Assembly (NCBI GenBank): GCA_046330225.1
Contig: JAXLTD010000001.1
Location: forward strand, 310,001 to 374,000
DNA: 64,000 bases
Reading direction: 5' to 3'
Source of the DNA: CANJIV01 sp046330225
Lineage (GTDB): Bacteria > Actinomycetota > Thermoleophilia > Solirubrobacterales > Solirubrobacteraceae
Shown here: positions 41,216-49,544 of the stretch, in pieces
Layout: each line of letters starts with the position of its first letter
Position numbering within the stretch: the stretch's first letter is position 1
Notes under the pieces: model-generated
Database searches by the model: none
What the model was told of the DNA's origin: nothing
Seen by the model: the letters and a program-made list of their open reading frames with translations, nothing else
Program-made: the position numbers and the translations under genes

Positions 41216-42097
41216 GTGAGCGCCGTCCGGATCGAAATCGAGACGCTCGGCCCGTTCTCGCTGGCGCAGAGCATCGCCTTCCTGTCGCGCTTCGACCCCC
41301 TCGGCGCCGGCTCGTGCGACGACGGCCGGCTGCGCATCGCCTTCACCGACGACGCCGGCTTCCCGGCCGGCGTGTGCGTCAGCCAGGAGCCCCACGGGAT
41401 CTTCGCCGAGGGCACCACGCGCCTGAGCGAGGAGGCGCTGGCCCGGCACGTGGCGCGGATCCTCTCGCTCGACGTCGACGCCCACGGGCTGGCCGATGTC
41501 GGCCGGCGCGATCCGGCGGTCCAGGCGCTCCTGGAGCGCTACCCGGGGCGCCGCCCGGTCTGCTTCGGCACGCCGTTCGAGGCGGCGGCCTGGGCGGTCC
41601 TGTCCCAGCGCGTGCAGATGGCCCAGGCGGCGAAGGTCAAGCACGAGCTCGCCCGGCAGCTCGGCGCCACGCTCGTCGTGGACGGCGAGCGGCTCTCCCC
41701 GTTCCCGGCGCCGTCCGCGATCGCGGAGCTCGAGGAGTTCCCGGGGCTGTGGCCCACGAAGGCCGGCCGCCTCCGGGAGCTTGCCCGCGCCGCCATGGGC
41801 GGGGCGCTCGATCCCCAGGCGCTGCGGGCTGTGCCGGCCGAGGAGGCGCTTGCCCAGTTGCAGGCGCTGCCGGGCCTGGGGCCCTGGTCGGCGGCGCTCG
41901 TGCTCGTCCGCGGTGCCGGCCACCCGGACGTCGCGCCGGTGTCGGCCCGCCTGATGGGGCCGGCGGTCGCCCGCATGTACGGGCGGCCGGCGGACGAGAT
42001 CGACGACGCCGCCCTGGCCGAGATCTCCGAGGGCTGGCGCCCGTTCCGCTCGTGGGTGACCTTCCTCGCTCGCAACGCGGCCGACGACGCCCCGTGA
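41216..42097 (+). CDS. AlkA-like HhH-GPD protein lacking the catalytic aspartate
   Basis: A 293-residue protein with the AlkA layout: N-terminal TBP-like half (SAVRIEIETLGPFSLAQSIA), then the helix-hairpin-helix GPD core with FGTPFEAAAWAVLSQRVQM and the hairpin LQALPGLGPWSAALVLVRG. In active glycosylases the segment after the hairpin reads like PDxFPxxD, where the last Asp attacks the damaged nucleoside. Here it reads HPDVAPVSARLM, placing Ala244 at that position. It therefore may bind rather than excise damaged bases, or use another residue. GTG 41216 follows TAGGGT. The stop overlaps the VOC gene start. Confidence 0.75.
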   Translation: MSAVRIEIETLGPFSLAQSIAFLSRFDPLGAGSCDDGRLRIAFTDDAGFPAGVCVSQEPHGIFAEGTTRLSEEALARHVARILSLDVDAHGLADVGRRDPAVQALLERYPGRRPVCFGTPFEAAAWAVLSQRVQMAQAAKVKHELARQLGATLVVDGERLSPFPAPSAIAELEEFPGLWPTKAGRLRELARAAMGGALDPQALRAVPAEEALAQLQALPGLGPWSAALVLVRGAGHPDVAPVSARLMGPAVARMYGRPADEIDDAALAEISEGWRPFRSWVTFLARNAADDAP

Positions 42098-42444
42098 TCC
42101 AGCACGCGGCGCTGGAGATCGCCCGCGGCGATGCGGAGCCCGAGGCGGCGTTCTGGGAGCTGCTGGGGTTCCGCCGGGTGCCGGCGCCGGCCTCGCTGCG
42201 CGACCGGGCGACGTGGCTGCAATCCGGGCCGACCCAGGTGCATCTGCTCTACGCCGATGCTCCGGCGCCGCCCCGCGAGGGGCACGTCGCGGTGCTCGCC
42301 CCGGAGTTCGATGCCACCGCCGCCGCGCTGGCGGCCGCCGGCCACGCCGTCGACCGGCGGGCCGAGCACTGGGGCGCCCCGCGAGCCTACGTCCGGAGCC
42401 CCGCCGGACACCGGGTCGAGTTCATGGCCGCGCCGCCGGCGTGA
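42094..42444 (+). CDS. VOC family (glyoxalase/dioxygenase-like) protein
   Basis: A 116-residue protein with one pair of beta-alpha-beta-beta-beta modules of the vicinal oxygen chelate fold: VIQHAALEI, FWELLGFRRVPAP, TQVHLLYADA, GHVAVLAPEF and YVRSPAGHRVEFMA. Potential metal ligands are the His in IQHAAL, the His in EGHVAV and the Glu in RVEFMA. The substrate is unknown. GTG 42094 overlaps the AlkA-like stop (GTGA), so the two are co-translated. Confidence 0.8.
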   Translation: MIQHAALEIARGDAEPEAAFWELLGFRRVPAPASLRDRATWLQSGPTQVHLLYADAPAPPREGHVAVLAPEFDATAAALAAAGHAVDRRAEHWGAPRAYVRSPAGHRVEFMAAPPA

Positions 42445-42520
42445 TCCGGCGGCGCGGGGCCGGCGCCTAGGGTTGGCGGGTGGCGTCCGCGGGCGCCACG
42501 TCCCGGACGAGGAGAGCGAG

Positions 42521-43933
42521 ATGGCCACGCAGTACGACCTGGTGATCGTCGGAATGGGCTCTGCCGGCCTGACCGCGGCCGAGTTCGCCAGCCGCCTCGG
42601 ACTCCGCGTCGCAGCCGTCGAGCGCGACAAGGTGGGCGGCGACTGCCTGTGGACCGGCTGCGTGCCGAGCAAGGCGCTCCTGGCCTCGGCGAAGGCGGCC
42701 CACCACATTCGCCACGCGGATCGCTGGGGCCTCCCGGCCACCGAACCGGCCATCGACACGGCCCGGGTGTGGGCGCGCATCAAGGCCGTGCAGCAGGAGA
42801 TCGCGGCGACCGACGACAGTCCTGAGCGCTTCGAAGCGATGGGCGTCGAGCTCATCCGGGGGCCCGCCCGCCTCACCAGTCCGACGAGCCTGACCGCCGG
42901 CGACCGCGAGCTCCAGACCCGGAACGTGCTGCTCTGCACGGGCAGCCGCCCGGCGATCCCGCCGATCGAGGGCCTCGAGGCCGCCGGGTTTCTGACGAGC
43001 GAGAGCGTCTTCGAGCTGGAGCGGGCGCCCGAGAGCCTCATCGCCATCGGAGGCGGGCCAATCGCCATCGAGCTGTCGCAGGCGTTCACCCGGCTCGGCA
43101 TTCCGACCACGGTGCTGCAGCGCGATCCCGGCATCCTCCCCAAGGACGAGCCCGTGCTCGTCGCCGCGCTGGCTGGCGTGCTCGAGGCCGAGGGCGTCGA
43201 GATCATCTGCGACGCCGCCGTCACGCGGGTCGAAGCCGCGGATGGCCTCAAGGCGGTCCACGCCACGGTTGGCGGGGAGACGGAGCGGATCTTCCAGGCG
43301 CACGAGCTGTTCGTCGCGGCTGGCCGGCGTCCGAACACCGACGGCCTCGGCCTCGAGGCGGCCGGGGTTGAGCTCACGGCTTCCGGCCACGTCAAGGTCG
43401 ACGCGCGGCTGCGCACGAGCGTCCCGTCGGTCTACGCCTGCGGCGACCTCGTCGGGCGCTTCCTCTTCACGCATTCGGCCGGCGCCGAGGCGGCGGGCGC
43501 CGTTCGGACGATGTTCTTCCCCGGCTCGGCGAAGGCGCCGAGCTTCGTGCCCTGGGCGACCTTCACCGATCCGGAGCTCGCGCACGCCGGCCTCACGCTC
43601 GCCGAGGCGCAGGCCGAGCACGGCGCGGACGCGTGCGAGCTCTGGCGCCAGGACCTCGTCCACTCCGACCGGGCCCGGGCCGACGGGCAGGCCGAGGGCG
43701 CGATCCTCATCGTGACCGCGAAGCAGCGGGTCGTCGGCGCCCACATCCTCGCGCCGGCGGCGGGCGAGATGATCCACGAGCTCGCGCTGGCGATCTCCCA
43801 GGGCATGAAGCTCGACGAGCTCGCCAGCCTCGTGCACGTCTACCCGACGGTGGCGATCGGCATCCAGCAGCTCGCGGCCGAGGCGTCCTACGACAAGGCC
43901 GGCAAGTACCGCTGGCTCGTGAAGAAGCGGTAG
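42521..43933 (+). CDS. FAD-dependent pyridine nucleotide-disulfide oxidoreductase (MerA/Lpd-like)
   Basis: A 470-residue flavoenzyme. FAD motif VIVGMGSAGLTAAEFA, redox-active disulfide GGDCLWTGCVPSK, NAD(P) motif AIGGGPIAIELSQ, the ATG-type motif VYACGDLVGRF and a C-terminal dimerisation domain are all present. The C-terminal catalytic segment reads LVHVYPTVAIG, with Tyr where lipoamide dehydrogenases have His, which places it with the mercuric-reductase-like branch. It lacks an N-terminal heavy-metal domain, so mercury reduction is doubtful; the disulfide substrate is unknown. GGAG about 6-9 bases before ATG 42521 supports the start. Confidence 0.87.
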   Translation: MATQYDLVIVGMGSAGLTAAEFASRLGLRVAAVERDKVGGDCLWTGCVPSKALLASAKAAHHIRHADRWGLPATEPAIDTARVWARIKAVQQEIAATDDSPERFEAMGVELIRGPARLTSPTSLTAGDRELQTRNVLLCTGSRPAIPPIEGLEAAGFLTSESVFELERAPESLIAIGGGPIAIELSQAFTRLGIPTTVLQRDPGILPKDEPVLVAALAGVLEAEGVEIICDAAVTRVEAADGLKAVHATVGGETERIFQAHELFVAAGRRPNTDGLGLEAAGVELTASGHVKVDARLRTSVPSVYACGDLVGRFLFTHSAGAEAAGAVRTMFFPGSAKAPSFVPWATFTDPELAHAGLTLAEAQAEHGADACELWRQDLVHSDRARADGQAEGAILIVTAKQRVVGAHILAPAAGEMIHELALAISQGMKLDELASLVHVYPTVAIGIQQLAAEASYDKAGKYRWLVKKR

Positions 43934-43948
43934 GCCGCCGGCACCCGC

Positions 43949-44033
43949 GGGGACCGGCCCTCCGTGGGGACCGGCCCTCCGTGGGGACCGGCCCTCCGTG
44001 GGGACCGGCCCTCCGTGGGGACCGGCCCTCCGT
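43949..44033 (+). repeat. Five perfect 17-bp tandem repeats
   Basis: GGGGACCGGCCCTCCGT occurs five times without a mismatch, starting 16 bp after the oxidoreductase stop. The last unit runs straight into the 71-bp repeats. No coding role is apparent. Confidence 0.95.
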
Positions 44034-44230
44034 CCGAACCTGTGCGCCTCAGCCACCGGATCGGTGGTCCGGGCGCGCGAGAACGCGGGTGTGGTGGTCC
44101 CTCTCCGAACGTGTGCGTGTGAGCCACCGGATCGGTGGTTCAGGTGCGCGAGAACGCGGGTGTGGTGGTCCCTCTCCGAACGTGTGCGTGTGAGCCACCG
44201 AATCGGTGGTTCAGGCGCACGAGAACGCGT
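44034..44230 (+). repeat. 71-bp tandem repeats with hairpin core, locus 1 (about 2.8 copies)
   Basis: Units start at CCGAAC (44034, 44105, 44176; period 71). Each holds the hairpin CCACCGGATCGGTGG (44053-44067, 44124-44138) or its loop variant CCACCGAATCGGTGG (44195-44209), followed by a GCGC..GAGAACGCG block. The stem is kept while the loop changes. Together with the 17-bp repeats this fills the 333-bp gap between the two flanking genes. Confidence 0.9.
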
Positions 44231-44266
44231 GCGCCGCAGGACGGGGCGCGGGCGCAGGCGGGCGCG

Positions 44267-45400
44267 CTAGGTGCCGGCCCAGTGGGCGGCGGATCGCTGC
44301 CACCAGGGACCGGCGAGTGCCGGCGGATCGCCAGCCTGGAGCGGCGCCTCGTCCCCGAGCTCCAGCCCCCGCGACGCCAGCCGCTGCGCGACGAGCTCGG
44401 CGATGCCGAGCGCCGCCGACAGGCCGGTCGAGCGGATCGCCGCCGCATGCAGGAGCTCGGGCAGCGCGCTGGCCGGCTCGATCACGTAGTTGACCCCTTC
44501 GCCGGCCGGCCGCAGGCCCGCGTAGTGCGCCTCCGGCGCCGCGCCGGCCAGGCCCGGCAGCAGCTCGGCGGCCTTCGCGGTGACCTCGGCCTGCGCCTCG
44601 GGGCGCACCGTCCAGTCGCCCTTGTCCTCCTGGTCGACGGCGGTCGGGCCGGCGACGACCTTCCCGTCCAATGTGGGGAAGACGAGGACGCCCTTCGTCT
44701 GCCGGTCCGGGATCGGCAGCAGGATCCGGTCCAGCGGCTCCCCGGCGGGCGGCTCGAACACGAAGAACTCGCCCTTGCGCGGGTAGATGCGAAACGCCGC
44801 GCGGTCCCCGGCGCCAGCGGCGATCTCGTCGGCGTGCAGCCCGGCGGCGTTCACCGCGGCATCGGCCTCGACCGCCTCGCCGCTCGCGAGCTGCACCGCC
44901 AGGGCCCGCGCGCTGGCGCGGCTGACGCCCACGACCTGGGCGCCGGCACGGACCGTCGCGCCGTGGGCCTGGGCGGCGGCGGCGAGCGCCAGCGTGTAGG
45001 CGACCGGATCCGTGACCCACTCCCCTGGCACGAGCAGCTCGTGGCCGTCGAGGTCGGCCTGCACGCCGTTGATCCGCGCGTTGGCCTCGAGCGCGCCGAT
45101 CGCCTCGAGCTGGGACTCGTCGCGCGCCCGCAGCACGGCGCCGGTCCGCTGGACCGGAACGTCGAGCGTCCGCAGCACGCCGTCGCGCAGCGCCGCCGAC
45201 CGCAGGATGAGCTGCGTCTCGAGCTCGCCGGGGTGCGAGTCGAACCCCGAGTGCAGGATCCCGGAGTTGGTTCCGCTCGCGCCGAGCGCGAGCTCGGGCT
45301 GGGCCTCGAGGAGGACGACCTCGGCGCCGCGGCGGGCCAGCGCCAGGGCCGACGCCGCCCCGACCACGCCGCCCCCGATCACCACGACGGTGCGCCCCAT
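44267..45400 (-). CDS. FAD-dependent oxidoreductase (LhgO/GlpA-like)
   Basis: A 377-residue DAO-family flavoenzyme. The N-terminal FAD motif is VVVIGGGVVGAASALALARR with the acidic residue in VVLLEAQ. SGTNSGILHSGFD matches the L-2-hydroxyglutarate oxidase / anaerobic glycerol-3-phosphate dehydrogenase group, as do YPRKGEFFVFE, VFPTLDGKVVAGPTA and the C-terminal IRSTGLSAALGIAE. L-2-hydroxyglutarate or glycerol-3-phosphate is the likely kind of substrate. ATG 45400 follows TAGGCT, which overlaps the stop codon of the upstream SGNH gene. Confidence 0.82.
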   Translation of the reverse strand: MGRTVVVIGGGVVGAASALALARRGAEVVLLEAQPELALGASGTNSGILHSGFDSHPGELETQLILRSAALRDGVLRTLDVPVQRTGAVLRARDESQLEAIGALEANARINGVQADLDGHELLVPGEWVTDPVAYTLALAAAAQAHGATVRAGAQVVGVSRASARALAVQLASGEAVEADAAVNAAGLHADEIAAGAGDRAAFRIYPRKGEFFVFEPPAGEPLDRILLPIPDRQTKGVLVFPTLDGKVVAGPTAVDQEDKGDWTVRPEAQAEVTAKAAELLPGLAGAAPEAHYAGLRPAGEGVNYVIEPASALPELLHAAAIRSTGLSAALGIAELVAQRLASRGLELGDEAPLQAGDPPALAGPWWQRSAAHWAGT

Positions 45401-45407
45401 GACAGCC

Positions 45408-45413
45408 AGCCTA
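45408..45413 (-). promoter_or_regulatory. -10 box TAGGCT, leaderless start of LhgO-like gene
   Basis: TAGGCT ends seven bases before ATG 45400. Its TAG is also the stop codon of the SGNH hydrolase gene (45411-45413). Confidence 0.5.
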
Positions 45414-46304
45414 CCGGCGCCGCAGCGCGGCGAGCGCCTCGAGCGCGACGAGGTTGCGCACGTTGTAGCCGCACCGCAGCCCCGCCGGGGTGAAGTCGGC
45501 GGCGCTTGTCCCGCACAGGCTCGGGTGGATCCCGTCGGCGTCGAGCCCGTCGCCCGGCACCCCGCCGAGCGCCAGCGCCCGCCAGTAGTTCGCGACCGGG
45601 ATGCGCTCGCGGGCGCCGAGCGCCACGATCTCGGCGTTGTAGGAGCCGACCCGGGCGGCGAACACGGCCCGGTCGCGGCGCGGCGGGATCGTGAAGAGCA
45701 CCGGCACCGCGCCCCGGGCGGCGACCCGCCGGACGATCGCGCCCAGGTCGCCGCGGAAGCGCCGGCGATCGCCGAAGCGCTCGAGGTCGTTCGTCCCGAA
45801 CTCGATCAGCACGGTCGCCGGGCGCAGGCGGCGAAGCTCGCAGTCGATCGGCGCGACCGCTCCCGGGCACCCGGGCAGCCCGCGGGCGGGGGCCAGCGCC
45901 GCCCCGGCGTCCCAGCCGGCGACCGCCGCGGCGCTCGCGCGGGTGAAGGAGTTGGCCACCTCGCACCACGCCGACGTCAGGCCCGGATCGAAGCGCGTGC
46001 GGCGGAAGTATGCGATCGTCGGCGCGAGCGCGCGGTGGGCGCCAAGGCTCCCGGCTCCGCAGCCGATGTCCTGGAGGAAGGACGCCGATTCGGTGATCGA
46101 ATCCCCGGCCTTGGCGAACACGCCGGGCCGGGCGCCCAGCCGGCGGCCCTGCGCGCGCAGGTCGGCGATCCGGGCGGCGACCGGGCCGTCGAGGCGCGGG
46201 ACGACCGGCGCGGCGGCCACCGAGGCGGGGACCGGCGCGGCGGCTGCGACGCCCGGGAACACGAGGGCCGCGGCGGCGGCGAGGACGGTCAGCGGGCGGT
46301 CCAC
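45411..46304 (-). CDS. Secreted SGNH/GDSL-type hydrolase
   Basis: A 297-residue exported esterase-like protein. A signal peptide (VDRPLTVLAAAAALVFPGVAAA) is followed by the block I serine motif KAGDSITES, block III VLIEFGTNDLERFG and block V DADGIHPSLCG with the catalytic Asp-x-x-His. Six cysteines suggest disulfides outside the cell. Substrate unknown; lipids or acylated polysaccharides are typical. The start is GTG 46304, with GATACC six bases upstream. Divergent from the LOG-family gene across 44 bp. Confidence 0.8.
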   Translation of the reverse strand: MDRPLTVLAAAAALVFPGVAAAAPVPASVAAAPVVPRLDGPVAARIADLRAQGRRLGARPGVFAKAGDSITESASFLQDIGCGAGSLGAHRALAPTIAYFRRTRFDPGLTSAWCEVANSFTRASAAAVAGWDAGAALAPARGLPGCPGAVAPIDCELRRLRPATVLIEFGTNDLERFGDRRRFRGDLGAIVRRVAARGAVPVLFTIPPRRDRAVFAARVGSYNAEIVALGARERIPVANYWRALALGGVPGDGLDADGIHPSLCGTSAADFTPAGLRCGYNVRNLVALEALAALRRR

Positions 46305-46348
46305 GCCCCTGGTATCGGCCGGTGCGGCCCGATGCGATACTCGCGGCC

Positions 46349-47086
46349 ATGGCCTTCCTCCCGCGCCCTCCGGCCACCCGCGACGAGGAGATGATCGCCT
46401 CCCAGACGCCGGCGATCGAGACCGAGCTCACCGACGTCGAGCGCATCTCCCTCGTTGTGCGCGAGCTCAGCGCCGGCTTCACCGCCCTGGGGAAGCTGGG
46501 CCCGGCGGTCTCGATCTTCGGCTCGGCCCGCACGCCGCCTGGCTCGCCGACCTACGCGCTGGCCCAGGAGACCGCCCGCCGGTTCGGAGAGGCCGGGTTC
46601 GCCGTGATCACCGGCGGCGGGCCCGGCGTCATGGAGGCCGCCAACCGGGGCGCGAGCGAGGCGGGAGCCACGTCGGTCGGGCTGAACATCGAGCTGCCGT
46701 TCGAGCAGCGCACGAACGACTGGGTCGGGCTGCCCCTGGACTTCCACTACTTCTTCACCCGCAAGCTCATGTTCGTCCGCTACGCCTGCGGCTTCGTCGT
46801 CATGCCCGGGGGATACGGCACGCTCGACGAGATGTTCGAGGCGCTCTGCCTGATCCAGACCGGCAAGGCCCAGCACTTCCCGGTCGTGCTCGTGGGCACC
46901 GAGTTCTGGTCGGGCCTGCGGGACTGGCTGCACGGCAGCGTCCTGGGCTCGGGCTTCATCACCGCCGTCGACGTCGAGGAAGTCGAGATCACCGACGATC
47001 CCGAGGAGGCGGTCCGGATCGTCGCGAGCGGCGCGGCGAAGCAGGGCCTGCAGCCCCGCCCGCCCGCACCGCCGGTCGGCTTTTGA
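46349..47086 (+). CDS. LOG family protein (TIGR00730), nucleoside 5'-monophosphate phosphoribohydrolase
   Basis: A 245-residue Rossmann-fold protein with the LOG signature: VSIFGSARTPPGSPTY, ITGGGPGVMEAANRGA and VVMPGGYGTLDEMFEAL (the PGGxGTxxE motif that holds the catalytic Arg/Glu region). The family cleaves nucleoside monophosphates to free base and ribose phosphate, including cytokinin precursors. The C-terminal tail is Pro-rich. ATG 46349 follows GATACT by seven bases; GTG 46322 would add nine residues. Confidence 0.87.
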   Translation: MAFLPRPPATRDEEMIASQTPAIETELTDVERISLVVRELSAGFTALGKLGPAVSIFGSARTPPGSPTYALAQETARRFGEAGFAVITGGGPGVMEAANRGASEAGATSVGLNIELPFEQRTNDWVGLPLDFHYFFTRKLMFVRYACGFVVMPGGYGTLDEMFEALCLIQTGKAQHFPVVLVGTEFWSGLRDWLHGSVLGSGFITAVDVEEVEITDDPEEAVRIVASGAAKQGLQPRPPAPPVGF

Positions 47087-47087
47087 G

Positions 47088-48194
47088 CTACCGGGCCGGC
47101 GGGCCCGGCAGCGGCGCGGCGGGATCCTCGCCGCCGTGGTCTCCGGGGATGTCGGCCTTCGGGTAGCGCGCCCGCACCTCGTCGATGAACGCGGCGAGCT
47201 CGCCGGCGATGCCCCCGTGCTCGATTTCCAGCACGTTCTCCGCGTTCAAGGTGCCGGCCCGCGAGAGGTTGTAGGACCCGACGAACACCGTGTCGTCGGC
47301 CACCGTGACCTTCGCGTGCATGTAGTCGTGGACGGCGCCCGGCGCATAGGGCGTCGACCGCTTGCCGCTGAACCCGCCCCATTCGAGCACGCGCTCCAGG
47401 AGCGGCACTTTCCAGGAGGCGTTGCCGTTCGCGTGCCACTGGCCGACGACCTGGAGCATCTGGGTGTGGTCGACGACGCCGGCGAGGTCGGTGCCAGGCT
47501 CCGAGACGGTCTCGGCGAGCGTGGCGAGGATCGGCGCGGCGGTGATGACTGGCGAGGCGATGCGCAGCCGCGTCGCCCGGTCGATCGCCGCGGCGATGCG
47601 GTGCGAGAGCGCGGTGCCGCGCCCGGGGGAGAACCAGGCCCGCACGGTCGCGTCGCCGACGGCGACGGGTGCGGGCTCGACGAACCCGCTGCGCTCGACG
47701 TCGCCCTTCTCCCAGAGCTGGCGGAAGTCCTCGGTGAAGGCGGCGGCGAGCTCTGGCGAGGCGACCGTGACGATCACGTTCTCCTCGCGGGTCCAGGAGT
47801 CCAGCGTCCAGTTGGTCGATCCGGTCCACACCGCCTCGCCGTCGCGCACGAGGTACTTGTGGTGCATGAGGTCCGGCTTGCCCGGGATCGCGCGGGTGGG
47901 GAGGCCCAGCGCCTCGATGATCTCCGGCACGGTCTGCGGGGGCGGAGGCACCGGAACCCGGTAGGCGTCGTCGTAGTTGTAGATCAGCCGGATCGCCACG
48001 CCGCGGCCCGCGGCCGCCGTGAGGGCCGCCGCGACGCGGTCGCCGATCTCGCCCGGCAGCCGCACGTCATAGAGGGCCAGGTCGAGCGTGCGCCGCGCGG
48101 CGCCGACGAAGGCGACGATCGCGTCGGCGATCGCCGGCGGCTGCTGGCCGCCGTCCGTGAGCGTGCGGATCGTGATCTCGGGCGGGCCGGCCAT
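47088..48194 (-). CDS. Phospholipase D-like domain protein
   Basis: A 368-residue cytoplasmic protein with two HKD motifs: HHKYLVRDGEAVWTGSTNW and HAKVTVADDTVFVGSYNLSR, each with the His-Lys and downstream Ser/Asn residues of the PLD superfamily. No signal peptide, so it is likely a nuclease-like or phosphodiesterase member, or a phospholipid enzyme at the inner face; the sequence does not decide. ATG 48194 lies 11 bases after TAGGGT. Its stop lies two bases beyond the convergent LOG gene. Confidence 0.82.
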   Translation of the reverse strand: MAGPPEITIRTLTDGGQQPPAIADAIVAFVGAARRTLDLALYDVRLPGEIGDRVAAALTAAAGRGVAIRLIYNYDDAYRVPVPPPPQTVPEIIEALGLPTRAIPGKPDLMHHKYLVRDGEAVWTGSTNWTLDSWTREENVIVTVASPELAAAFTEDFRQLWEKGDVERSGFVEPAPVAVGDATVRAWFSPGRGTALSHRIAAAIDRATRLRIASPVITAAPILATLAETVSEPGTDLAGVVDHTQMLQVVGQWHANGNASWKVPLLERVLEWGGFSGKRSTPYAPGAVHDYMHAKVTVADDTVFVGSYNLSRAGTLNAENVLEIEHGGIAGELAAFIDEVRARYPKADIPGDHGGEDPAAPLPGPPAR

Positions 48195-48205
48195 GGTTGA
48201 CACCA

Positions 48206-48230
48206 ACCCTACGGCCCGGCGAGGTAGGCT
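48206..48230. promoter_or_regulatory. Divergent leaderless promoters (PLD / PPK2)
   Basis: TAGGGT on the minus strand (48206-48211) serves ATG 48194 and TAGGCT on the plus strand (48225-48230) serves ATG 48241. The start codons are 46 bp apart. Confidence 0.5.
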
Positions 48231-48240
48231 CGCGCCCGTC

Positions 48241-49116
48241 ATGGCCCACGGCCCCGACTTCGAGCGCCGCCTGCGCGTGCGCCCCAAGCACTTCCGGCTG
48301 GCCGCGGCGGATCCCGGCGACACCGGCCGGCTTGACAAGGCCGGCGCTGCCGCGCTGCACGAGCACCAGCTCGCGGAGCTGCGCGCGCTGCAGGACCGGC
48401 TGTGGGCGGAGAACGAGCGCTCGCTGCTGCTCGTGTTCCAGGCGCTCGACGCTGCGGGCAAGGACGGGACGATCGCCCACGTGATGTCGGGCGTGAACCC
48501 GCAGGGCTGCGACGTGCACGCGTTCAAGGCGCCCACGGCGCTCGAGCTCGACCACGACTTCCTGTGGCGCTGCCAGGTCCGGCTCCCCGAGCGCGGCCGC
48601 ATCGGGATCTTCAACCGCTCCTACTACGAGGAGGTCCTCGTGGTGCGCGTCCATCCGGAGCTGCTGGCGCGCCAGCCGGGCGTCGACGCGCAGGACCCGG
48701 GCATCTGGCGCAAGCGCTTCGAGGACATCAACGCCTTCGAGGCCCATCTGGCCCGCAACGGCACCCGCGTGGTCAAGTTCTTCCTCCACGTCTCCAAGGA
48801 GGAGCAGAAGCGCCGGTTCCTCCAGCGCATCGAGGACCCGGAGAAGAACTGGAAGTTCTCCTCTGCCGATGTGCGCGAGCGCGCCTCCTGGGACGCCTAC
48901 CAGGCGGCCTACGACGAGATGCTGCGCGCGACGAGCACGGCCCATGGCCGCTGGTACGCCATCCCGGCCGATCACAAGTGGTACATGCGCGCGGCCGTCG
49001 GGGGGATCGTCACCCATCACCTGCGCGACCTGAATCCGGCCTATCCGACGCTGCCGGAGTCCGAGCGCGACGCGCTGGAGGCCGCGCGGGTGGCGCTCAC
49101 CGCGGAGGAGGACTGA
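48241..49116 (+). CDS. ppk2: Polyphosphate kinase 2 family protein
   Basis: A 291-residue PPK2 enzyme, the usual single-domain length. The Walker A-like DAAGKDGTIAHVMSG, lid residues in NPQGCDVHAFKAP, Walker B-like GRIGIFNRSYYEEVLVVRVHP and the closing GRWYAIPADHKWYMR are all present. It uses polyphosphate to phosphorylate nucleoside mono- or diphosphates; AMP/ADP-type class III is a fair guess from GCDV. The stop overlaps the next ATG. Confidence 0.9.
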   Translation: MAHGPDFERRLRVRPKHFRLAAADPGDTGRLDKAGAAALHEHQLAELRALQDRLWAENERSLLLVFQALDAAGKDGTIAHVMSGVNPQGCDVHAFKAPTALELDHDFLWRCQVRLPERGRIGIFNRSYYEEVLVVRVHPELLARQPGVDAQDPGIWRKRFEDINAFEAHLARNGTRVVKFFLHVSKEEQKRRFLQRIEDPEKNWKFSSADVRERASWDAYQAAYDEMLRATSTAHGRWYAIPADHKWYMRAAVGGIVTHHLRDLNPAYPTLPESERDALEAARVALTAEED

Positions 49117-49544
49117 TGGCCCGCCCGATGACCGACGACGAGCGCCGGGCCTTCCTCATGGAGGGGACCCGCACGGGCAAGCTCGCCACCACCCGCAAGG
49201 ACGGCCGGCCGCACGTCGTGCCGATCTGGTTCGTCCTCGACGGCGACGACGTCATCCTCACGACCGGGCGCGAGACCGTGAAGGGCCGGGCGCTCGCCCG
49301 CGAAGGCCGCGCGTCCCTGTGCGTCGACGATCAGGCGCCGCCGTACTCGTTCGTGACGATCGAGGCGACGGCGACGCTCAGCGACGATCTCGACGCGATG
49401 CTCGCCTGGGCGACGCGCATCGGCGGCCGCTACATGGGTGCCGACCGCGCCGAGGAGTTCGGCCGCCGCAACGCCGTGCCCGAGGAGTGGCTCGTGCGCC
49501 TCACGCCGGTCCGGACCCTCGCGCTGGCCGACGTCTCGGACTGA
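49116..49544 (+). CDS. PPOX class F420-dependent oxidoreductase
   Basis: A 142-residue split-barrel flavin/deazaflavin protein. The N-terminal TRTGKLATTRKDGRPHVVPI and IWFVLDGDDVILTTGRETVKG match the actinobacterial F420-binding PPOX group (Rv1155/Rv2074-like), with WLVRLTPVRTLAL at the end. It lacks a signal peptide. It overlaps the PPK2 stop by one base (TGATG), so the two are coupled, though no biochemical link is obvious. Its stop directly abuts that of the convergent MepA-like gene. Confidence 0.82.
   Translation: MARPMTDDERRAFLMEGTRTGKLATTRKDGRPHVVPIWFVLDGDDVILTTGRETVKGRALAREGRASLCVDDQAPPYSFVTIEATATLSDDLDAMLAWATRIGGRYMGADRAEEFGRRNAVPEEWLVRLTPVRTLALADVSD

Noticed and set aside
42521..43933. 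Mercuric reductase
   Set aside because: Only the general fold and the Tyr in the C-terminal motif fit; there is no heavy-metal domain, C-terminal cysteine pair or mer genes nearby.
43949..44230. CRISPR array
   Set aside because: The repeats are directly adjacent with no unique spacers, and no cas genes are nearby.
43998..44270. Short repetitive protein reading through the 71-bp units
   Set aside because: Open in several frames only because the unit is GC-rich; no start signal, and locus 2 does not keep the same frame or flanks.
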